NCBI GenBank assembly: GCA_031278395.1
Contig: JAITKM010000055.1
Coordinates: 1 to 10,633, forward strand
From: Deltaproteobacteria bacterium
GTDB taxonomy: Bacteria; Bdellovibrionota_C; UBA2361; SZUA-149; JAITKM01
DNA length: 10,633 nucleotides
Reading direction: 5' to 3'
A program made the translations under genes and the position numbers. Shown in pieces: positions 1 to 7,578 of this stretch (position 1 is the first letter of the stretch; every line of letters begins with the position of its first letter). The notes under the pieces were generated by a model. It saw nothing but the letters and a program-made list of their open reading frames with translations, was not told the DNA's origin and searched no databases.

Positions 1-112
1 GTTACTTTTTATCGTGATTTTTCAAGCTAAAAAATCTCCCAGAAATTCATGTATCGTTAAATAGTTATCAAAGTTTCCACCGAAATTTATATTAAAAGTA
101 ACCCCATACCAG
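1..112 (+). repeat. Dispersed MITE-like repeat, copy A (left end cut by window)
   Basis: This is a non-coding AT-rich repeat that ends with TTAAAAGTAACCCCATACCAG at 92-112, except that the full 21-base end is best read as positions rather than a motif. The 18-base core AAAGTAACCCCATACCAG recurs exactly at 5024-5041 and 5061-5078. The preceding segment 74-91 also matches copy B (5002-5020) with two substitutions and one indel, so about 40 bp at the right end is shared. The window begins with GTTACTTT, which is the inner part of the inverted left end seen in copy B (CTGGTGTAGGGTTACTTT). The outer left end therefore lies outside the window. The interior has diverged. No transposase is encoded. 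It lies 24 bp beyond the prfC stop codon. A MITE-like or REP-like origin is inferred. Confidence 0.7.
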
Positions 113-136
113 AGAAATATAAATAAATTAAATTGG

Positions 137-1780
137 TTATACAAACTCCTTTAATTCAAAACCTTTGTTTTGCTCCAGTAAATAATTTTTTTCCCATTCT
201 TGGGTATAAAGAAGAATAACACGACCCAGCAAGTCCTTAGCAAGCATAGCCGACGAGGTTGGACGAAACTTTTCAGGATCGCCAATTAACCAATTGCCAT
301 AACGATATGGCAAAAGATCAATTTTAGTTTTTACTCGATATTCGTTTTCTAAACGGTTTTGTATTACATCAAACTGCAAACACCCAACCGCCGCAATCAA
401 CACCTCATTAGTTGCGCTTTTCAAAGGCGTTAAAACTAACACCACCCCTTCCTCACTCAACTGCCGCACCCCCTTATCAAAAGACTTACGAGCTAAAACA
501 TCCAGCGGACGAATTGCTGCTACCACCTCTGGTGGAAACTTAGGCATTGCTTTATAGTTAAAACCACCTTCCAAGGAAATAGTATCACCAATTAAAAATA
601 AGCCTGGATTCACCACGCCTACAATATCCCCAGGAAATGCTACATCCACAATGTTTCGCTCGCCGCCAAACATGGAATGTGTTCTCGACAACCTCACTTC
701 CTTACCTGTGCGGTGATGTTTAACTAATAAATCCCGTTCAAACTTTCCCGAACAAACCCGCAAAAACGCCATACTGTCATGATGTCGTGCATCTATATTT
801 GCCTGAATTTTAAACACGTAGGCACTAAAACTATTTTGTAATGGATTAATTATCTGCTTCTCGCCGTTATCTGCAGTAACAACTTTACTACTCGGAGCCG
901 GCGCAATTTCACAAAATGTATCAAAGAAAAACTCAATCCCAAAATTAGTTAAAGCTGAACCAAAAAACACTGGCGTTATTTCACCCCGTAAAAATCCTTC
1001 CAAACTAAACTTATTACCCGCCTCTTTTAAAAGTTCTAACTCATAGCTCAACTGTTCTTTAAAACCTGTTGCAGCGTTTCCACCGTCTAATACTGATTTT
1101 AAAGTCGTCTTATTTACTGCCGCTTTCTGACTACCACCAACAGAAGCTTTTTCGTATAACAAAACATTTTCTTGTCCATTCTTGATTTGCGAACTCTCCA
1201 ACTTCTCCAGATTGGAATAATATTTTAAATCTACTACCCCCATAAAATCCTTACCTGCCCCAATCGGCCAATTCAATGGCGCAGCTTTAATATTTAATAA
1301 ATCCTCAACTTCGGCCATTAACTCAAAAGGATCACGCCCCGGCAGATCCATTTTATTAATAAAGGTCAGGATTGGAATGTTGCACATCCGACACACAGTA
1401 AAAAGTTTTCGGGTCTGCAACTCAACGCCTTTACCAGCATCAATCACCATCACCGCACTATCTGCCGCAGTTAACGTTCGATACGTATCTTCTGAAAAAT
1501 CTTGGTGACCAGGAGTATCTAAGACATTAATTATACAATCCCGATAACTAAACTGCATTGCCGAAGCTGTAATTGAAATACCGCGTTCTTTTTCCATCTC
1601 CATCCAGTCTGAACTTGCAGCTTTAGCGTTTTTTCGCCCACGCACCATGCCCGCTGTGCGAATCATGCCCGCATATAAAAGTAGCTTTTCCGTTAAGGTT
1701 GTCTTACCTGCGTCGGGGTGGCTAATAATAGCAAAAGTACGACGTTTTTTTATCTCGGCTTCTAAAATTTCTAAAGACAT
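137..1780 (-). CDS. prfC: Peptide chain release factor 3 (RF3), translational GTPase
   Basis: RF3 is a cytoplasmic GTPase that binds the ribosome after peptide release and drives RF1 and RF2 off it, using GTP hydrolysis. The 547-residue product shows all GTPase motifs in order: P-loop HPDAGKTT (21-28), switch I ERGISIT (65-71), DTPGHQDF (88-95), NKMD (142-145) and G5 GSAL (274-277). The FFGSALTNFG and FKIQAN segments and the C-terminal LSEEGVV...AAVGCLQFDV block (about 441-472) distinguish RF3 from EF-G. It is about 18 residues longer than E. coli RF3 (529 aa); the extra length sits mainly around residues 195-235, between the G domain and the conserved ELELL segment. The ATG start gives the usual short N-terminus before the P-loop. 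No Shine-Dalgarno is visible upstream. It is transcribed in the same direction as the membrane-protein gene 98 bp upstream. Confidence 0.97.
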   Translation of the reverse strand: MSLEILEAEIKKRRTFAIISHPDAGKTTLTEKLLLYAGMIRTAGMVRGRKNAKAASSDWMEMEKERGISITASAMQFSYRDCIINVLDTPGHQDFSEDTYRTLTAADSAVMVIDAGKGVELQTRKLFTVCRMCNIPILTFINKMDLPGRDPFELMAEVEDLLNIKAAPLNWPIGAGKDFMGVVDLKYYSNLEKLESSQIKNGQENVLLYEKASVGGSQKAAVNKTTLKSVLDGGNAATGFKEQLSYELELLKEAGNKFSLEGFLRGEITPVFFGSALTNFGIEFFFDTFCEIAPAPSSKVVTADNGEKQIINPLQNSFSAYVFKIQANIDARHHDSMAFLRVCSGKFERDLLVKHHRTGKEVRLSRTHSMFGGERNIVDVAFPGDIVGVVNPGLFLIGDTISLEGGFNYKAMPKFPPEVVAAIRPLDVLARKSFDKGVRQLSEEGVVLVLTPLKSATNEVLIAAVGCLQFDVIQNRLENEYRVKTKIDLLPYRYGNWLIGDPEKFRPTSSAMLAKDLLGRVILLYTQEWEKNYLLEQNKGFELKEFV

Positions 1781-1807
1781 ATTTGGGTAGTTAATATATC
1801 CAACCGT

Positions 1808-1831
1808 GAATTTTTTCTATAAAAAAAATTC
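1808..1831. other. AT-only perfect hairpin between the membrane-protein gene and prfC
   Basis: GAATTTTTT (1808-1816) is the exact reverse complement of AAAAAATTC (1823-1831), with a 6-base loop CTATAA. The stem has a single G-C pair, so it is weak, and no T-run follows on the minus strand. It could be a weak attenuator or terminator in the 98-bp spacer ahead of prfC, or a chance product of AT-rich sequence. I favour low functional weight. Confidence 0.25.
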
Positions 1832-1878
1832 CTTCGCCCTTTTTATCTTGGCTGTCGGTGGATAGTGAGTTGTAATTA

Positions 1879-2838
1879 TTATGGTTGAGGTTGATTAATT
1901 TTGGGGAGTATTTCAAGGGATTCAATATATGAAGCTAATCCATTATTAATCTCAACTCCAAAATTATATGTGATAACTAAAAATTCTGGCATAGCTTGAT
2001 AAAATTGTTCAAGCATATTTTGCAAAGCAAAATTTGTTAACTCATTAATCATTAGCTCTTCATTTTTGCGGATAGCTTCCCTCTTAGCTTCTCTTTCTTT
2101 TTGTAGTTTAAATAAATTATTAAATTCTTCTTCTATCCCCTTTACTCGCCATTTAGTATAACTCAGATCAGCAGTTAAGCGTTGTAATTGTTTTTTCCCT
2201 AAATTATGGGTCATGGCTATTTCGGTAATTGTTTTGTATTCCGGAATGGTATCAACAACCGGCATGCCTTGTGCCACGCCATCTTGGTAAAAAACATATT
2301 TAGATTTTTCCAATGTAATGTTTGCGCTTTTATTCTGCCTCGGCTGTCTAAAAATATAGCGCAATTCGTTTTGATAATAATGATATCTATCCGCTAAATT
2401 AGCTAAAGTGTTTTGCGTTTCTGTATCCTCTTTTTGCAAATCTTCCAATTGCTTATGCGCCGCTAAAATTGCTTTAAGTTTTTCTAAGACAGCGGCTTTA
2501 TCAACATAATTAAACCTATCCTGTTGTTCTACTATGTTTTGGGCACTCGCAATATCGCTCGCTTTAAGCCGTTCTAAAAATATAAGGCTACTACGAATCT
2601 CAACATTATAAGCAAAATTATTTTGCAAATTGTCACTTTCAATAGTTGAAATATCTGCACTGGAACCAATTAAATTTTGAAATTTTGCAAAGTGATAGCA
2701 GGTCAACATGTAATTATAGGTGATAAAAGCAAAAATCACCAACGCCACCACTACCAGAACAATATAAGTTATCTTGGCAGTTCTTTTTTTCTTTTTTCCA
2801 AAAATTTTTCTAGCTCTAATTTTTTTTTTATTACGCAT
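1879..2838 (-). CDS. Unrecognised single-pass membrane protein with coiled-coil segments
   Basis: I do not recognise the family. The 319-residue product starts with a very basic stretch (residues 1-23, rich in Lys and Arg), followed by one hydrophobic segment at about 24-41 (ITYIVLVVVALVIFAFITY). By the positive-inside rule this predicts a type II anchor with the remaining ~275 residues outside the cytoplasm. The rest is hydrophilic, with two Lys/Glu/Leu-rich stretches that look helical or coiled-coil (about 115-160 and 230-270) and no enzyme motif I can name. It ends in the Pro/Gln-rich tail INQPQP. The start is the ATG at 2836-2838, which puts the basic segment first; no Shine-Dalgarno precedes it. 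It is divergent from sufS and codirectional with prfC. An envelope role is possible, but nothing in the sequence proves one. Confidence 0.8.
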   Translation of the reverse strand: MRNKKKIRARKIFGKKKKRTAKITYIVLVVVALVIFAFITYNYMLTCYHFAKFQNLIGSSADISTIESDNLQNNFAYNVEIRSSLIFLERLKASDIASAQNIVEQQDRFNYVDKAAVLEKLKAILAAHKQLEDLQKEDTETQNTLANLADRYHYYQNELRYIFRQPRQNKSANITLEKSKYVFYQDGVAQGMPVVDTIPEYKTITEIAMTHNLGKKQLQRLTADLSYTKWRVKGIEEEFNNLFKLQKEREAKREAIRKNEELMINELTNFALQNMLEQFYQAMPEFLVITYNFGVEINNGLASYIESLEILPKINQPQP

Positions 2839-2856
2839 TATTTAGAATAAATAAAC

Positions 2857-2883
2857 TTGTTATTTTTTTTACATTGCTATATT
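2857..2883 (+). promoter_or_regulatory. Possible sufS promoter
   Basis: In the divergent spacer ahead of sufS there is an extended -10 like sequence, TG (2875-2876) followed by TATATT (2878-2883). A -35 like TTGTTA lies at 2857-2862, with a short 15-base spacer. The region is AT-rich, so such matches arise easily by chance. It would give a leader of about 70 bases before the ATG at 2959. Confidence 0.3.
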
Positions 2884-2958
2884 AGCCAAACCTCATGCCC
2901 CATGGCAGCCGTAGACTATATAACAAACAAATTTATTTGCAATAAAAAAGATGATGTT

Positions 2959-4167
2959 ATGAATAATAATTTAGATTTTAAAAAATATTTTCCTATTTTT
3001 AGCACAAATAATGTCGTGTTTTTGGATTCTGCCGCTTCATCCCAAAAACCAGCTACGGTAATTGAGGCTGAACTAGGTTGCTATAAAAATCAATATACTA
3101 ATATTCATCGTGGAACCTATAAATTAGCTTTAGCTGCGACCACCGCATATGAAAATACTAGAATTGCAGTTCAAAAATTTATCAATGCTAGTTCTGCACA
3201 AGAAATAATTTTTACTAAGGGCGCAACTGAAAGTATTAACTTAGTAGCTTATACATATGGGGAAAACTTTATTAACTCAGATGATGAGATAGTTGTTACT
3301 ATTTGTGAACATCATTCAAATTTAATTCCTTGGCAGAGGGTTGCTAAAAAACGCGGAGCAAAATTAAAAGTCTGCTACTTGGACGAAAATCAAGATTTTT
3401 CATTAAATGAATTTCAAAGTTTATTAACTGATAAGACTAAACTAGTTTGTATTACTCATCTAGCCAATGGGTTAGGATTGGAATTTCCAATTAAAGAAAT
3501 TATTAAGTTAACCCAGCGGGATACTACTGCTAAAATTTTAATTGATGGGGCGCAAATTGTGGCTCACAAAAAAGTAGACATGCAAGACTTAGGCTGTGAT
3601 TTTTTTGTTTTTTCAGCGCATAAAGTTTATGGTCCTAGTGGAGTGGGAGTTTTATACGCCAAAGAAGAGTTGCTCAAGATTATGCCACCGTTTTTAACTG
3701 GTGGTGAGATGGTTAAAGAAGTTTCAGTTACTGAAACGATATTTAATGACTTACCTTATAAGTTTGAAGCTGGCACGCCAAATATTGCTGGAGTTATAGC
3801 TTTTAAAGCAGCTTTGGAGTTTGTGAGTGGTGTTGGGTTAGATAAGATTTCTGCTCATGAAGAGATTTTAATTAAAAAATTAGAAGACGAGTTACAGGTG
3901 ATACCTGGTTTAAAAATTTTAGGTGCTAAGGATAAACACCAGAGCTTGCTTTGTTTTGTTCTTGAAAATATTTCTCCATATGATTTGGCAACGTTTTTGG
4001 ATAATCAGGGAGTAGCTATTCGAGTTGGGCATCACTGTGCTCAGCCATTAATTAACTATTTAGGTTATGAGTCAAGCTCAAGAATTAGTTTGGGCTGTTA
4101 TAATACAGAGGAAGATATTTCAAAAGTTGTTTCCGCTATTCGTTTAGCCCAAAAGTTTTTCAATTAG
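2959..4167 (+). CDS. sufS: Cysteine desulfurase, SufS/Csd type (PLP enzyme)
   Basis: This enzyme converts L-cysteine to alanine and passes persulfide sulfur to Fe-S cluster or other thio-cofactor assembly in the cytoplasm. The 402-residue product matches the group II desulfurase length (about 406 in E. coli SufS). Visible motifs are FLDSAASSQKP (21-31), the cofactor-stacking His in CEHHSN (116-121), the PLP-ring Asp in IDGAQ (195-199), the Schiff-base Lys222 in FSAHKVYGPSG and the catalytic Cys360 in VGHHCAQP. The frame is open back to a TTG at 2857, adding 34 residues. I chose ATG 2959 because the extension (MLFFLHCYISQTSC...) is not family-like and MNNNLDFKKYFPIF is a typical SufS start. 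The HAD gene follows after 15 bp. No sufB, C, D, E or U is adjacent, so the acceptor is not shown by context; the assignment as SufS rather than CsdA is by overall resemblance. Confidence 0.93.
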   Translation: MNNNLDFKKYFPIFSTNNVVFLDSAASSQKPATVIEAELGCYKNQYTNIHRGTYKLALAATTAYENTRIAVQKFINASSAQEIIFTKGATESINLVAYTYGENFINSDDEIVVTICEHHSNLIPWQRVAKKRGAKLKVCYLDENQDFSLNEFQSLLTDKTKLVCITHLANGLGLEFPIKEIIKLTQRDTTAKILIDGAQIVAHKKVDMQDLGCDFFVFSAHKVYGPSGVGVLYAKEELLKIMPPFLTGGEMVKEVSVTETIFNDLPYKFEAGTPNIAGVIAFKAALEFVSGVGLDKISAHEEILIKKLEDELQVIPGLKILGAKDKHQSLLCFVLENISPYDLATFLDNQGVAIRVGHHCAQPLINYLGYESSSRISLGCYNTEEDISKVVSAIRLAQKFFN

Positions 4168-4182
4168 CAAAAATATAATTTT

Positions 4183-4863
4183 ATGAAGAAGAAGCTCATA
4201 ATTTGGGATTTTGATGGCGTTATTTCTGACACAGAACATTTATGGATAAATGTTTGGCAAACCATGTTGAATGAAAAATATAATTTAAACTGGAGTTTTG
4301 CCCAAGCTAATCAGGTTTTAGGTGGCATTGCTCCTAAAACAAAAATTGCCAGACTAAAAAGCATAGATAGTAAAATAGAAATTAATCAAGCTTTTTTGCA
4401 GGAGCTAGAAAGCAGAGAAGCTTTGATTATGGAAAAAGGTTTAAAATTGGTTGAAGGGGTTGAAGATATTTTTAAGTTAAAACAATTTCAGCAATGTATT
4501 GCAACTGGTGGTAATATTAAGAAAACCGAGCGCAAAATGGCGCTTCTTAATTTAGCTCAATATTTTCCGCCAGCTCATGTTTTTTCTGCTGAGCTGGTTA
4601 AATATGGCAAGCCAGAGCCGGAGTTATTTTTATTTGCTGCAGAATCAATGGGGTTTAAACCAGAAGCTTGTATTGTGATTGAAGATTCCCTGGCTGGCTT
4701 AACTGCGGGTTTAAAAGCAGGCATGCTGACAATTGCTTTTGTAGGATGTCAGATGAATAATACCCCTGCCTATATCCAGCAAATTAAAGAACTAGGCATC
4801 AAATGCATCTTTGATAATATGTCTGACGTCCAGAAGTTACTAATAGAAGAATATAAAAAATGA
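4183..4863 (+). CDS. HAD-superfamily hydrolase, beta-phosphoglucomutase-like
   Basis: This is a cytoplasmic HAD enzyme of subfamily I, acting on a small phosphorylated metabolite through an aspartyl-phosphate intermediate. The 226-residue product carries motif I WDFDGVISDTE (nucleophile Asp9, general acid Asp11), motif II as Thr108 in CIATGGN, motif III Lys143 in YGKPEPELF and motif IV VIEDSLAGL (Glu167-Asp168). The alpha-helical cap lies between motif I and motif II (about 16-90), which is the position used by phosphoglycolate phosphatase and beta-phosphoglucomutase relatives. The substrate cannot be read from sequence. It begins 15 bp after sufS with no Shine-Dalgarno, so it is probably co-transcribed. 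A TATAAT at 4174-4179 lies directly before the ATG, but it is too close to give an ordinary leader. The gene ends in TGA, which shows that TGA is a stop in this organism. Confidence 0.9.
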   Translation: MKKKLIIWDFDGVISDTEHLWINVWQTMLNEKYNLNWSFAQANQVLGGIAPKTKIARLKSIDSKIEINQAFLQELESREALIMEKGLKLVEGVEDIFKLKQFQQCIATGGNIKKTERKMALLNLAQYFPPAHVFSAELVKYGKPEPELFLFAAESMGFKPEACIVIEDSLAGLTAGLKAGMLTIAFVGCQMNNTPAYIQQIKELGIKCIFDNMSDVQKLLIEEYKK

Positions 4864-4893
4864 AGAATTATTTTCTGCTTTCTGGCTGGTTTT

Positions 4894-5041
4894 CTGGTGT
4901 AGGGTTACTTTAAGCTAATTCTAACCTTTAATTTTTATTATGATTTTCTATTTTTCAAAAAATATTCCAAACTTTACTTAATCGTTGAAAATTCAAAAAT
5001 ATTTCCACTGAAACTTATAATTAAAAGTAACCCCATACCAG
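4894..5041 (+). repeat. MITE-like repeat copy B with inverted ends
   Basis: This 148-bp non-coding unit is bounded by CTGGTGTAGGGTTACTTT (4894-4911) and AAAGTAACCCCATACCAG (5024-5041). The two ends are inverted repeats of each other with 16 of 18 positions matching. The interior is AT-rich and non-coding. The right 40 bp match copy A at 74-112 closely. It starts 30 bp after the HAD stop codon. There is no obvious target-site duplication at the outer edges. A non-autonomous transposable element mobilised in trans is the likely explanation, but a structured RNA or a REP-like element is also possible. I do not recognise the ends as those of a named insertion-sequence family. Confidence 0.7.
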
Positions 5042-5060
5042 CGCTCCCAGCGCTCTCGCC

Positions 5061-5130
5061 AAAGTAACCCCATACCAGTTTTTCCAGTTTTGGTTTTCTG
5101 GTGTTTGGTTTTCTGGTGTAGGGTTCTTTT
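5061..5130 (+). repeat. Compact inverted pair of the same repeat ends
   Basis: AAAGTAACCCCATACCAG (5061-5078) is an exact copy of the right end of copies A and B. After a loop of about 34 bases it meets CTGGTGTAGGGTTCTTTT (5113-5130), a left-end sequence lacking one A of the GTTACTTT core. The ends face the opposite way from those of a full element (right end first, then left end). The loop contains an extra GGTTTTCTGGTGT (5092-5104), duplicated at 5107-5119. This could be the junction between two neighbouring elements, with the second element decayed beyond its left end. A transcript could also fold here as an imperfect stem of about 17 bp. Confidence 0.6.
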
Positions 5131-5260
5131 GCTTTTAGATTTTAAAAAATACAAAGTAATTTAGTTAGAAACCTTCTGATAACTTATTCGATAGGCACAG
5201 AGACAAAATAATAGGCGATATTAAAATATTATCAACTAACTAAAACAATTGCTTTTATAA

Positions 5261-6805
5261 ATGGCTTCAAAAACTTATTCTACCACTTTACTTGGAATTG
5301 ATGCGGTGCGGGTTGATGTTGAAGCGCAGATCGGAAGTGGCGCTACAAGATTTGTAATTGTTGGACTACCAGATGGCATTTTAAAAGAATCCAAAGATAG
5401 AATTCGTTGCGCCATAAAAAATAGTGGTTTTAGTTTTCCATATGGTGAAGTGATTGTGAGCCTAAGCCCCGCATCACTTCCTAAAACAGGAGCAAACTTT
5501 GAACTAGCAATCGCTTTATCTATTCTGGCAGCTAGTGATCAAATTCCAACTAACTCATTACTCAATAAAATTTTTCTTGGTGAGTTTGCCTTGGATGGGA
5601 CAATTCGTTCTGTCCCAGGCATTATTGCCAGCGCGTCTTTTGTCAAGAAGTTAGAGCCTGATAAAGAACTAATTATTCCTTATACAAATTTAGCCCAAGC
5701 GAAATTAATTTCCGGAATTAAAATTCAAGGAGCGATTTCTTTACAAGAGGTAGCCTTTTATTTGCGCGGAGAACTGCCTGCTCTGGACAGTGGTCAAGAT
5801 GATTTTAAACCGAAAGTCGTTTATAAATCGCCCTGGACCTTTGCGGATGTAGTTGGGCAACACGCAGCCAAGCGAGCCTTAGAAATTTCAGCCGCAGGAG
5901 AACATAATCTTTTAATGGTTGGACCGCCTGGGACTGGCAAAAGTATGTTAGCTCAAAGAATTGTCAGTATTTTACCGCCCTTGAAATTGCAAGAAATAAT
6001 TGAGCTGACCAAAATATATTCAGTGCAGAAAACAGGTGAGCTCTTATCTACTACGACAAGTTATAATTTTGGTGTAGTGACAGAGCGTCCATTTCGTTCA
6101 CCGCACTATACCGTAAGTTATGCAGGCTTAGTTGGTGGTGGCACAGTACCAACGCCAGGTGAAATTACGTTAGCGCATAAAGGCGTTTTGTTTTTAGACG
6201 AACTTACTGAATTTAAGCGCAATGTTTTAGAAACTCTGCGTACTCCATTAGAAACAAGACAAATTACAATTTCACGGGCTAATCATCGTATTAGTTATCC
6301 CGCAGATTTTATAATGTTGGCGGCGATGAATCCATGTCCCTGTGGAAAAAAAGGCTTGATTGGCGGTGATTGTCGTTGCACACCGCTCATGATAGAGCGG
6401 TATTTATCTAAAATATCTGGACCATTTTTAGATCGGATAGATTTACAAATTTGGGTTTCACCAGTGAATTTTTTGGATTTGAATAAACCGCTTGAAAGAG
6501 ATCCAACTCCTCAAATGTTAGAACGGGTTTTAAAAGCTCGCGAAATTCAGCGCTTACGTTTTAAAGATCTGCGGCGAATGAATAAGTCCATGACCAGTAG
6601 TGAATTAAAGAAATACTGTGTCCTTAACGCAGCTTGTGAGAAACTTTTAGAATCTGCGAACAAACAATTAAATTTAAGCGCCAGAAGTTATACGCGGATT
6701 TTAAAACTTGCCCGCACGATCGCTGATTTAGCAGAAGCCGCTAATATTTCCGAAGCGCATCTAAATGAGGCTATAGGATATAGATTAAGAAGTATTGGAT
6801 TTTAA
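5261..6805 (+). CDS. comM: ComM/YifB family AAA+ ATPase (Mg-chelatase-like)
   Basis: ComM (YifB) is a cytoplasmic hexameric AAA+ helicase; in Vibrio cholerae and other naturally competent bacteria it promotes branch migration when incoming DNA recombines with the chromosome. The 514-residue length is normal. The N-terminal ChlI-like region (about 1-170) has VGLPDGILKESKDRIR and SLSPASLPKTGANFELAIAL. The AAA+ core follows, with Walker A GPPGTGKS (221-228), the PFRSPHYTVS block (277-286), Walker B VLFLDE (309-314), sensor-like AAMNPC and the arginine-containing SGPFLDRID (386-394). Four cysteines (359, 361, 371, 373) in NPCPCGKKG...GDCRC are typical of YifB and could bind metal. The C-terminal helical domain (about 445-514) includes LSARSYTRILKLARTIADL. 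The gene stands alone after the repeat-bearing spacer and is convergent with mntP. Its presence also in non-competent species means competence is not shown by this gene alone. Confidence 0.96.
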   Translation: MASKTYSTTLLGIDAVRVDVEAQIGSGATRFVIVGLPDGILKESKDRIRCAIKNSGFSFPYGEVIVSLSPASLPKTGANFELAIALSILAASDQIPTNSLLNKIFLGEFALDGTIRSVPGIIASASFVKKLEPDKELIIPYTNLAQAKLISGIKIQGAISLQEVAFYLRGELPALDSGQDDFKPKVVYKSPWTFADVVGQHAAKRALEISAAGEHNLLMVGPPGTGKSMLAQRIVSILPPLKLQEIIELTKIYSVQKTGELLSTTTSYNFGVVTERPFRSPHYTVSYAGLVGGGTVPTPGEITLAHKGVLFLDELTEFKRNVLETLRTPLETRQITISRANHRISYPADFIMLAAMNPCPCGKKGLIGGDCRCTPLMIERYLSKISGPFLDRIDLQIWVSPVNFLDLNKPLERDPTPQMLERVLKAREIQRLRFKDLRRMNKSMTSSELKKYCVLNAACEKLLESANKQLNLSARSYTRILKLARTIADLAEAANISEAHLNEAIGYRLRSIGF

Positions 6806-6851
6806 ATAATCAACTGTCGCTAATTTGCTTGTGGTTGACCAATGCGAGAAA

Positions 6852-7418
6852 TTACCAAAAAAGGTGTTCTATCACAATTTTTATCCCAATTATAATTAGA
6901 ACTGCGCCTCCGATAAATTCAGCTTTTGAGCTAAATTTTGTGCCAAAGATATTGCCAATTACTACTCCAGACATGGCGATAACTAATGTTATTAGCCCGA
7001 TAATTAATGCCGCTGTGTATATATTAACTTTAAAAAAGGCAAAGGTTATGCCTATAGCCAATGCGTCAATACTGGTGGCAACAGCTAGAATCAACATTTT
7101 TACAAAGCAAAAAGAATTTTTATCCACACTTTCCTCGCTATTATCCTTTGCAAAACTATCTTTGATCATTTTTCCACCAATAACTCCAAGTAAAACCAAT
7201 GCAATCCAATGGTCTACGTTTTCAATTTTATTTATAAAATAAATACCGACGAAATATCCAAGCACCGGCATCAGGGATTGAAAGAAACCAAAATACACTC
7301 CCGGAATTATTATTGTCGTTGGTTTTAGTTTTTTTGTAGATAAACCCAAGGTGATTGATACGGCAAAGACGTCCATTGCCACCCCGAAAGCAATTAAAAT
7401 AATTTCTAATAAACCCAT
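6852..7418 (-). CDS. mntP: Putative manganese efflux pump MntP
   Basis: MntP exports Mn(II) across the inner membrane and protects against manganese excess. The 188-residue product has the family length and about six hydrophobic segments arranged as two related halves. Each half carries the hallmark acidic motif: AMDVFAVSITLG with Asp16 and SIDALAIGITFAF with Asp118, the same positions as key aspartates in E. coli MntP. Between the halves is a short polar loop (about 90-103, KDNSEESVDK). The start is ATG at 7416-7418, giving the usual MGLLEIILIAFGVAMD opening. A GGAG lies 14 bases upstream (complement of 7433-7436), farther than is ideal. I looked upstream for a yybP-ykoY type manganese riboswitch and saw no recognisable core. 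The gene is convergent with comM (46-bp gap) and divergent from uvrC. Confidence 0.95.
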   Translation of the reverse strand: MGLLEIILIAFGVAMDVFAVSITLGLSTKKLKPTTIIIPGVYFGFFQSLMPVLGYFVGIYFINKIENVDHWIALVLLGVIGGKMIKDSFAKDNSEESVDKNSFCFVKMLILAVATSIDALAIGITFAFFKVNIYTAALIIGLITLVIAMSGVVIGNIFGTKFSSKAEFIGGAVLIIIGIKIVIEHLFW

Positions 7419-7578
7419 AATAATTTATTTATCTCCAAATAGAACTTTTAACTTTCTTAAAATTAAAAAATATATTTCGACTTCCTCTATCAATCAAGTT
7501 GTGATTATATTCGCTCCAATTTTTAGGCTTGAGGGAAGTTTTAGTCTTTTTCAGAAAACCAAATTTTTAAGCACTTTT

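Larger units (their letters stand above)
4864..5260. other. Repeat-bearing intergenic region between the HAD gene and comM
   Basis: No coding sequence or RNA gene is evident in these 397 bp. The left and middle parts hold the full-length copy B of the dispersed repeat and a compact inverted pair of its ends, both listed separately. The phrase GGTTTTCTGGTGT occurs three times (4888-4900, 5092-5104, 5107-5119), marking the left-end sequence and a local duplication of it. From about 5131 to 5260 the sequence is an AT-rich leader for comM with no Shine-Dalgarno before the ATG. I see no convincing promoter or riboswitch there. Confidence 0.7.

Noticed and set aside
2206-2397. Plus-strand 63-codon ORF
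   Set aside because: It lies wholly inside the membrane-protein gene on the other strand, with no independent support.
2857-2958. 34-residue N-terminal extension of SufS from TTG
   Set aside because: The extension does not look like the family and overlaps the likely promoter. The ATG at 2959 gives the standard length.
4894-5041. Integron attC site
   Set aside because: The length and inverted ends are suggestive, but the GTTRRRY / RYYYAAC core sites are not in the required arrangement, and no integrase or cassette layout is present.
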